NCBI GenBank assembly: GCA_946892665.1
Contig: CAMPOT010000001.1
Location: forward strand, 1,798,001-1,862,000
Length of the DNA stretch: 64,000 bases
Origin: Chryseobacterium sp. Marseille-Q5410
GTDB taxonomy: Bacteria > Bacteroidota > Bacteroidia > Flavobacteriales > Weeksellaceae
Direction: 5' to 3'
Shown here: in pieces, positions 58,371-64,000 of the stretch
Numbering within the stretch: the stretch's first letter is position 1
Layout: every line of letters starts with the position of its first letter
Notes under the pieces: model-generated
Database searches by the model: none
Told to the model about the DNA's origin: nothing
What the model saw: only the letters and a program-made list of their open reading frames with translations
Program-made: the position numbers and the translations under genes

Positions 58371-58982
58371 TTAACCTCCAAATTTACTTGCGTAATCTTT
58401 CTGAGAAGCTTTGATCACCTTCTTTGCATGTTCAGCTCCGTAAACTTCTTCAATTCTACATTTAGCCGGCTCATCCGGAAGATTTTTGTAGGTCAGGAAG
58501 TAATGCATTAATCTCTTGATTTCTGCTTGTGGCAATTCTGAAACATCGCGGAAATGTCCAAAAGCGTGATCACCTTTCATCACCGCAACGATTTTATCAT
58601 CTGCCTCTCCTTTATCAATCATTTTGAAACCTCCGATTGGGATGGCTTCCATTAACATACCACCTGCGTGGATATTGTGTGAACTAAGTACGCAAATATC
58701 CAGTGGATCTAAATCTCCGGTATTCACATCAGCAGCTCCACTTTCTAAGGCAAGTTTAAGGACTTCATCGTGGCAATAAGTTCTTGGAATAAATCCGTAC
58801 AAAGCCGGAATAATATTGGAAAACTGTTGAGGACGGTCAACTTTAAGGTAACCACTTTGTTTATCGATCTCATATTTGATGGTATCGGAGGGAACGATTT
58901 CTACAAAAACGTTCACAACATCTGGAGCTTCTGAACCTGCAGAAATCCCATGCCAAGGATGTGCTTTAAAATTTGGTATCAT
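58371..58982 (-). CDS. ppa: Inorganic pyrophosphatase, family I
   Basis: A 203-residue soluble enzyme with the family I signature GDLDPLDICVLS, further metal ligands in GEADDKIVAV, and the substrate residues KYEIDKQSGYLKVDR (basic/Tyr) and ALYGFIPRTYC. It hydrolyses PPi in the cytoplasm. Its 3' neighbour on the same strand is the membrane pyrophosphatase fusion, so cytosolic and membrane PPi hydrolysis are encoded side by side. A terminator separates the two. Confidence 0.95.
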   Translation of the reverse strand: MIPNFKAHPWHGISAGSEAPDVVNVFVEIVPSDTIKYEIDKQSGYLKVDRPQQFSNIIPALYGFIPRTYCHDEVLKLALESGAADVNTGDLDPLDICVLSSHNIHAGGMLMEAIPIGGFKMIDKGEADDKIVAVMKGDHAFGHFRDVSELPQAEIKRLMHYFLTYKNLPDEPAKCRIEEVYGAEHAKKVIKASQKDYASKFGG

Positions 58983-58991
58983 TTATTTATA

Positions 58992-59501
58992 TTAATTTAC
59001 TATTAAATTTTCTTTTCTTAATTCTTCTAAACAATTAGCGATGAAATCTTCTTCATTCATATAATTCATCAAAAAAATTGTTTTATAATCGTCCAAAGAC
59101 GAATTATCGCCTAGATTTTCATAGGTTTTATGAAGCAAATGCAACATATTATTTTTGCAATTGACTACACTTTTCCAAGTTTTAGCGGTGATATAAAGCT
59201 GTTGCGATGCATTATAATCAAATTCTTCATTAATCGTCTTTTCAATGAGAAAAACATACTCGTGAGGAGCAAGGTTTTTATCAAATTTGGTGACTAAATT
59301 CGAGGGTTTCAACCTTTCTAAAAAAAGTGTGAGCCGCTCGTAAGCATGAACCCGCTGTTCGGAATTGCCTTTAATTGTTAATAATTTTAATTCTTGATTC
59401 TTGAGTTTAATATAACTAAAAACAAACTGCCTGATGAAAACCAAAAATGGCAATGCTACCAACAGAGCAAAAGCATACGGAAAATAAGGCGAATCGATCA
59501 T
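58992..59501 (-). CDS. Membrane-anchored protein of unknown function
   Basis: A 169-residue protein. An N-terminal helix (YFPYAFALLVALPFLVFIRQF) precedes a soluble, helical part of about 130 residues with ERLTLFLERLKPSNLVTKFD and DYNASQQLYITAKTWKSVVN. I do not recognise a family. It is 8 bp downstream of the FemAB-like gene and 10 bp upstream of ppa, so it lies inside a minus-strand run that begins with radC. ATG 59501 is preferred over TTG-type or upstream starts. Confidence 0.72.
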   Translation of the reverse strand: MIDSPYFPYAFALLVALPFLVFIRQFVFSYIKLKNQELKLLTIKGNSEQRVHAYERLTLFLERLKPSNLVTKFDKNLAPHEYVFLIEKTINEEFDYNASQQLYITAKTWKSVVNCKNNMLHLLHKTYENLGDNSSLDDYKTIFLMNYMNEEDFIANCLEELRKENLIVN

Positions 59502-59508
59502 TATTTTT

Positions 59509-60426
59509 TTAAGGTGCAAAATTAGTGATAATTCTGTACTTCTTCCATAACTTTTTCAATAAAGTAAACTTGTTATTGCATAGCAGTGGATATTGGTAAG
59601 AAAAACTCCCAAAACGCTCGTTAAACTTGGCAACATTTTCTATTTCGCTGCCCATAAAATCGAAATCTTTGTCATTAATAAACTCTTGCAGACAATGATC
59701 GATCATTATAGAAGGAAAATTCGGATTAATCTGCGGAAAGCGATTGATAAATAAACTCAGATACCTGCGATTTTTCCCTTCATACAAATAGACGAAAGAT
59801 TGAATATTGTTCTTAAATTCCAAAATCCTGAGTTGACCAATATTGTTTTCGAGAAGTTTTTCGAAAATTTGTAAGTAGTGGAGACTATCCGCTTCCTTTG
59901 AAGTTCCTTTTATATTTTTTATAAAGAAAGTCTTGTCGATTTCTTTGCAATCTTTTTTGACCTTGATATTACCCACCAAATCACCGATAATGCGCACATT
60001 TCGACGACGATGGCTGCTATAATTTTTCTTTATGGTCGAGTAATCATTTTTCCGAATTAAATAAGATGTTTTCTTCTGAACCTGCTGTGAGAAACGGTTA
60101 TCACCATTAAAAGCATAGATTGCTACCAAAAAATTTTTGTCTAAAAAATCATAAAATTTCTGATTAATTTTTGGGTCATCCTTTTCAGAAAATACGCCCA
60201 GCTGTTGACAAAGCTTGGGCATCAAAACAAAAGTAAAACCATATTTTCGTACATAAGAAACTGGCATAATCGCTTCGTAATTTCCGTAAACCAATAGAAA
60301 CCACTGGCGATTTGACACGATATCTAAAAATTGATGATCAGCGTAATCTGTATTTTGAATGGCTTTTTCTAAAAACCGAGCGTATTGATCAAAATCAATT
60401 TCGTTGTACTTAATTATTTTAATCAT
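59509..60426 (-). CDS. FemAB/GNAT-like acyltransferase-fold protein
   Basis: A 305-residue protein with no signal peptide. An N-terminal part (NRQWFLLVYGNYEAIMPVSY, FVLMPKLCQQLG) and a C-terminal part with QLRILEFKNNIQSFVYLYEG, LSLFINRFPQINPNFPSIMI and DKDFDFMGSEIENVAKFNER resemble the paired acyltransferase halves of FemAB-type or acetyltransferase-like proteins, with an IxEFx..IxSFV strand order typical of GNAT folds. Substrate unknown. Its ATG overlaps the radC stop by four bases (ATGA), so translation is coupled to radC. Confidence 0.65.
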   Translation of the reverse strand: MIKIIKYNEIDFDQYARFLEKAIQNTDYADHQFLDIVSNRQWFLLVYGNYEAIMPVSYVRKYGFTFVLMPKLCQQLGVFSEKDDPKINQKFYDFLDKNFLVAIYAFNGDNRFSQQVQKKTSYLIRKNDYSTIKKNYSSHRRRNVRIIGDLVGNIKVKKDCKEIDKTFFIKNIKGTSKEADSLHYLQIFEKLLENNIGQLRILEFKNNIQSFVYLYEGKNRRYLSLFINRFPQINPNFPSIMIDHCLQEFINDKDFDFMGSEIENVAKFNERFGSFSYQYPLLCNNKFTLLKKLWKKYRIITNFAP

Positions 60427-61100
60427 AATAAATTTTCGTCGGCGAAACTGAAATAGGAATTTTGTGAAATTATTAAATGATCAAGAAGTTGAATATTGAG
60501 CAATTTTCCCGCGTCGCTTATTTGTTTGGTAATTCGCAAGTCCTCTTGGCTGGGCTTCAGATTTCCAGAAGGGTGATTGTGGGCAATGCCGATTGCGGTT
60601 GCGAAACATTCCAAAGCGGTTTTAAACAAGATGCGGATATCCACAACCGATTGATTAATTCCTCCGGAAAAAAGTCTGGATTTTCCTAAAACTTTATTGT
60701 TTTGATTAAGAAAAACAGCCCAAAATTCCTCTGTTTGCAAATCGGATAAATACGGATGTAAAACCGAATAAAAATCTTTACTATCGCTGATTTTCACTCT
60801 TTCTGGAACTTCTTGGGAAGCTCTTCTTCGGCCAATTTCTAGTGCAGTGGCTATCGAAATTGCTTTCGCCTCGCCTATTCCTTTAAATTTCATCAAATCC
60901 GAAATCGAAAGTAAGGATAAATTATGCCAATTATTTCCTACAGAATTCAGAATTTTTCTACTCAAATCCACTGCGGAATCTTCCCTATTGCCGCTACCCA
61001 TGATGATTGCCAGCAGTTCTGCATCAGAAAGAGAATTTTTACCTTTCAGTAAAAATTTTTCCCGTGGTCGGTCGTCTTCAGCTAGAAACTTTATGGACAT
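60423..61100 (-). CDS. radC: RadC family DNA repair protein (JAB1/MPN-like)
   Basis: A 225-residue protein. The N-terminal helix-hairpin-helix region (LLSISDLMKFKGIGEAKAIS) is followed by the JAMM domain with the metal motif IGIAHNHPSGNLKPSQED (HxHx..D) and the catalytic Glu upstream in LQTEEFWAVFL. Despite the name, a DNA repair function of RadC is doubtful. The metal site is complete, so it could be an active metalloprotease-like enzyme. First gene of a run with the FemAB-like and membrane-anchored genes. Confidence 0.93.
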   Translation of the reverse strand: MSIKFLAEDDRPREKFLLKGKNSLSDAELLAIIMGSGNREDSAVDLSRKILNSVGNNWHNLSLLSISDLMKFKGIGEAKAISIATALEIGRRRASQEVPERVKISDSKDFYSVLHPYLSDLQTEEFWAVFLNQNNKVLGKSRLFSGGINQSVVDIRILFKTALECFATAIGIAHNHPSGNLKPSQEDLRITKQISDAGKLLNIQLLDHLIISQNSYFSFADENLL

Positions 61101-61178
61101 GGTGAAGGTTATTTAATGCTGAAAATTCAATCTTTTAAAATTACTAAAAAAAATTATGAATTGGAATTCCAATTACAA

Positions 61179-61847
61179 TTAAGAAATAATTTGACCATCT
61201 TTCATCACGAATTTTCGATCTGTAATTGCCGCTAAACCCGCATTGTGAGTTACGATAACAAAAGTTTGGTTGTACTTATCACGCAAATCAAAAAAAAGTT
61301 GGTGCAAATCGTCCGCATTTTTGGAATCTAAATTTCCTGTGGGTTCATCTGCAAAAATAATCTTGGGTGAATTGATCAATGCTCTTGCTACTGCGGCTCT
61401 TTGGGCTTCACCACCCGACATTTCGTTGGGTTTATGATGAAGGCGGTGCGCAATATTCAAATCTTCAAACAATGCGTATGCTTTTTCCAAAGACTCTTTT
61501 TCATTTTTCCCCGAAATTCTTGTCGGTAGCAAAACATTTTCTAAAGCTGTAAATTCCGGTAAAAGCTGATGAAATTGAAAGACAAAACCAATATTTTGAT
61601 TGCGAAATTTCGAAAGTTGGCGGTCATTCATATTAATAAAGGACTTTCCTGCCAAAGCAATTTCTGTATTGAAATTTTTAGGATCAGTCGGAGTATCGAG
61701 CGTTCCAAGAATCTGTAACAGTGTAGATTTTCCGGCGCCGGATTCTCCAACGATAGAAACAACCTCGCCTTCCAAGATATGGATATCGACTCCTTTTAAA
61801 ACCTCTAAATCTCCGTATGATTTATGAATATTTTTTGCTCTTATCAT
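61179..61847 (-). CDS. ABC transporter ATP-binding protein, LolD/MacB-type
   Basis: A 222-residue ATPase with Walker [10 protein letters not shown] near residue 35, Q-loop [13 protein letters not shown], signature [15 protein letters not shown], Walker [15 protein letters not shown] and the H-loop VTHNA. It is closest to LolD, which extracts lipoproteins from the inner membrane with LolC/E permeases, though permease genes are not in the window. ATG 61847 is chosen over the ORF start at 61901 because the family starts at [12 protein letters not shown]. No signal of an operon with the PDH genes: a terminator lies between. Confidence 0.9.
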   Translation of the reverse strand: MIRAKNIHKSYGDLEVLKGVDIHILEGEVVSIVGESGAGKSTLLQILGTLDTPTDPKNFNTEIALAGKSFINMNDRQLSKFRNQNIGFVFQFHQLLPEFTALENVLLPTRISGKNEKESLEKAYALFEDLNIAHRLHHKPNEMSGGEAQRAAVARALINSPKIIFADEPTGNLDSKNADDLHQLFFDLRDKYNQTFVIVTHNAGLAAITDRKFVMKDGQIIS

Positions 61848-61887
61848 AACTTCAAAAATAGTGAAAATGATTGTAATATCTAAAGAA

Positions 61888-61922
61888 AAAAATCCTTCCA
61901 AAAATATTTTGAAAGGATTTTG
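61888..61922 (-). terminator. Terminator after the PDH E2 gene
   Basis: Minus-strand stem AAATCCTTTC / GGAAGGATTT with an 11-base loop and T run. Confidence 0.75.
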
Positions 61923-61940
61923 AAATATGTTTTATGAAAA

Positions 61941-63566
61941 CTAGAGCAATAAAGTCAAAGGTTGCTCCAAATAAGTTCTCAAAGTTTGCAAAAATTCTGC
62001 TCCTGTAGCGCCATCAACCACTCTGTGGTCACATGCCAAAGAAAGTTTCATGGTGTTTCCAACAACGATTTGACCATCTTTCACGATAGGTTTTTCTATA
62101 ATTGCACCTACGGAAAGAATCGCGGAATTCGGTTGATTGATGATTGACGTAAAAGTTTCGATTCCAAACATTCCAAGATTGGAAATAGAGAAAGTTGAAC
62201 CTTCCATTTCATTGGCTTTCAAACCTTTAGACTTCGCTCTTCCTGCCAAATCTTTTACCGCCGCGGAGATTTGGTTGTAGTTCATTTGATCTGCATTTTT
62301 CAATACAGGAACCACCAATCCATCTGGAATTGCTACTGCCACACCAACATTGATATTACCGTGGTGAACAATTTTATCAGCATGCCACGTAGAATTCACT
62401 TGAGGGTGTTTTCGTAAAGCCATTGCTGTCGCTTTAATCACCATATCGTTGAATGAAATTTTGGTATCTGGTAGGGAATTAATTTCTCTTCTGGCCTCAA
62501 TTGCTTTATCCATGGTGATTTCTACAATCAGGTAATAATGTGGCGCGGTAAATTTACTTTCAGAAAGTCTTTTAGCAATCACATTTCTCACTTGAGAGTT
62601 TGGCGTTTCGGAATCTTCTCCCTGAACAAAATTCATTACTTGCGGAGCTTGTTTTGTTTCTGCTTGAGCCGGTTTCGCTTGATTTGAAGAAGTTGCAGCC
62701 GGGCTGAAACCTTCAACATCTTTTTTAACAATTCTTCCGTTTTCACCCGTTCCTTTCAAAGCATGAACATCGATGCCTTTTTCCTCCGCAATTTTCTTGG
62801 CTAAAGGAGAAATTGCAATTCTTTCATTTGATGAACTTGCAACCGAAGGAGTTTGTGACTCCGTTACTTTTTCTACTTTTTCTTCAGCAACTGGTTGAGA
62901 TTCGGATTTTTTTCCACCTCCGGAAAGCAATCCGGAAACATCCGTTCCTGCAGGACCAATAATTGCTAAAACTGCATCTACAGGGCTTGCTCCGCCTTCT
63001 TCGGTACCGATATATAAAAGATTTCCGTTGAATTCTGATTCGAAATCTTGCACAGCTTTATCTGTTTCTATTTCTGCTAAAATATCACCTTCTTTTACGG
63101 AATCTCCTACTTTTTTATGCCATTTTGCTACTTTTCCTTCAGTCATTGTATCCGAAAGTCGAGGCATGGTAATAATTTCAACACCTGCGGGAATTTCAGC
63201 AGAAGTTTGCGCTTCTTCTTTTTCTACAGGTTTCGTAGTTTCCACATCGGTAACGTTGTCTTCAGTTTGATTTTCTTCAGGAATTCCTGCGGCATCATTT
63301 CCACCTTTTAAAGCTGAAATATCTTCACCCGCATCACCGATGATAGCCAAGACTGCATCAACAGGAGAAGAGCCACCCTCTTCGGTGCCGATGTACAAAA
63401 GTGTTCCGTTGAACTCCGATTCAAAATCCTGAACGGCTTTATCGGTTTCGATTTCAGCCAAAATATCTCCTTCTTTTACTGAATCACCAACTTTTTTGTG
63501 CCATTTAGCCACTTTGCCATCCGTCATTGTATCGGAAAGACGCGGCATTGTAATTACTTCAGCCAT
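61941..63566 (-). CDS. pdhC: Pyruvate dehydrogenase E2, dihydrolipoamide acetyltransferase
   Basis: A 541-residue protein. Two lipoyl domains lie at residues 1-~80 and ~130-210, each with EIETDKAVQDFES, the lipoylated Lys being the first at residue 43. An Ala/Pro/Glu-rich linker follows, then the E3-binding domain (ISPLAKKIAEEKGIDVHALK) and the catalytic domain ending in CDHRVVDGATGAEFL with the active His and Asp. It takes the acetyl group from E1 to CoA. It follows pdhA (68 bp), and the pair make most of the pyruvate dehydrogenase complex. Confidence 0.95.
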   Translation of the reverse strand: MAEVITMPRLSDTMTDGKVAKWHKKVGDSVKEGDILAEIETDKAVQDFESEFNGTLLYIGTEEGGSSPVDAVLAIIGDAGEDISALKGGNDAAGIPEENQTEDNVTDVETTKPVEKEEAQTSAEIPAGVEIITMPRLSDTMTEGKVAKWHKKVGDSVKEGDILAEIETDKAVQDFESEFNGNLLYIGTEEGGASPVDAVLAIIGPAGTDVSGLLSGGGKKSESQPVAEEKVEKVTESQTPSVASSSNERIAISPLAKKIAEEKGIDVHALKGTGENGRIVKKDVEGFSPAATSSNQAKPAQAETKQAPQVMNFVQGEDSETPNSQVRNVIAKRLSESKFTAPHYYLIVEITMDKAIEARREINSLPDTKISFNDMVIKATAMALRKHPQVNSTWHADKIVHHGNINVGVAVAIPDGLVVPVLKNADQMNYNQISAAVKDLAGRAKSKGLKANEMEGSTFSISNLGMFGIETFTSIINQPNSAILSVGAIIEKPIVKDGQIVVGNTMKLSLACDHRVVDGATGAEFLQTLRTYLEQPLTLLL

Positions 63567-63633
63567 ATATTTTTTTTATTTAAAATTTAAAAACGATTGC
63601 TAGAAAATCAGTTTTCGTTTTCAAAATAAATGA

Positions 63634-64000
63634 TTAATTATTTTCTAATTTATCTAGGAATGGATAATCTTCTTGAGCGTAAACATATTCGTACACTTTA
63701 TCTGGAGTTGGATATGGTGATTGTTCCATAAATTCTACACATTCCTCAACGAATTCTCTTGATTTTTCATCAAGAGCATTCAACTCATCTTCTGTCGCCC
63801 AATTATTGTCAAGAATTCTTTTCTTAAGGATTTCGATAGGATCATCTTTTTTATGTTCAGCAACTTCGTCTTTAGTTCTGTAGGGTTCAGCATCTGACAT
63901 GGAGTGACCTCTATATCGGTAAGTTCGTGCCTCGATGAATGTTGGTCCGTCTCCTCTTCTTGCTCTTTCGATGGCTTCATATGCAGCTTCAGCTACTTTT
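63634..64000 (-). CDS. pdhA: Pyruvate dehydrogenase E1 component alpha subunit (5' end outside window)
   Basis: The minus-strand frame runs to the window edge, giving about 122 codons of the C-terminus. The segment GDGPTFIEARTYRYRGHSMSD is typical for PDH E1 alpha; the HS and surrounding Arg/Tyr stand near the phosphorylation loop. It continues with EPYRTKDEVAEHKKDDPIEI and a C-terminal helix ending LDKLENN. The 5' part lies past 64000. It precedes the E2 gene in the same transcript. Confidence 0.9.
   Translation of the reverse strand, partial: KVAEAAYEAIERARRGDGPTFIEARTYRYRGHSMSDAEPYRTKDEVAEHKKDDPIEILKKRILDNNWATEDELNALDEKSREFVEECVEFMEQSPYPTPDKVYEYVYAQEDYPFLDKLENN

Overview
The window looks like a chromosomal segment from a Flavobacteriia species (Bacteroidota), most likely of the Chryseobacterium/Kaistella type. 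The grounds are: low GC by eye; promoters of the Bacteroidota form (TTG, about 18-22 bp, TAnnTTTG); a type IX secretion sorting domain; a TamB plus lipoprotein TamA-like (TamL) pair; and many lipoproteins. I assign no species. I see no insertion sequence, prophage, CRISPR array or rRNA operon, so this is mostly core genome.

Layout. 1-2.8 kb: the 3' part of an AddB-like nuclease gene, then an SDR reductase. 2.9-9.4 kb (minus strand): SlyD-type isomerase, topoisomerase III, a gene broken by one in-frame stop, a small lipoprotein, a membrane protein and DNA ligase LigA. 9.6-16.9 kb: ammonium channel (+), then a fused E1 alpha/beta 2-oxoacid dehydrogenase, a glutaryl-CoA dehydrogenase-like enzyme, a NrtR-type regulator, a lipoprotein and DoxX. 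16.9-21.7 kb: Era, a T9SS cargo protein, and a minus-strand group of methyltransferase, methionine aminopeptidase and HAD protein, preceded by acyl-ACP desaturase. 22-29.4 kb: tamL and tamB. 29.6-32 kb: GHL10-type glycosidase lipoprotein, methyltransferase and initiator tRNA. 32.1-37.4 kb (+): Sua5, YaaA, thioesterase, an HMA-AraC mini-regulator and a copper ATPase with four extra metal-binding modules. 37.5-40.6 kb (-): polyprenyl synthase, a secreted propeller-like protein and RlmN. 40.7-48.9 kb: a GAF protein of unknown role, an HD-Pycsar-effector-like membrane protein, a lipoprotein joining a metallophosphatase, a kinase-like segment and an outer-membrane barrel, and a second propeller-like protein. 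48.9-59.5 kb: QueA, DNA glycosylase, S9 peptidase, small membrane proteins, membrane pyrophosphatase fused to an OmpA domain, and soluble pyrophosphatase. 59.5-64 kb: membrane-anchored unknown, FemAB/GNAT-like protein, RadC, LolD-like ATPase, PDH E2 and the 3' part of PDH E1 alpha.

The strongest candidates for under-described biology are the divergent pair at 43.1-48.0 kb (HD domain fused to a Pycsar-type transmembrane domain, 22 bp from the phosphatase/kinase-like/barrel lipoprotein), the pyrophosphatase-OmpA fusion, and the HMA-AraC regulator with its metal-module-rich CopA. All functional statements come from reading motifs; no database search was run.
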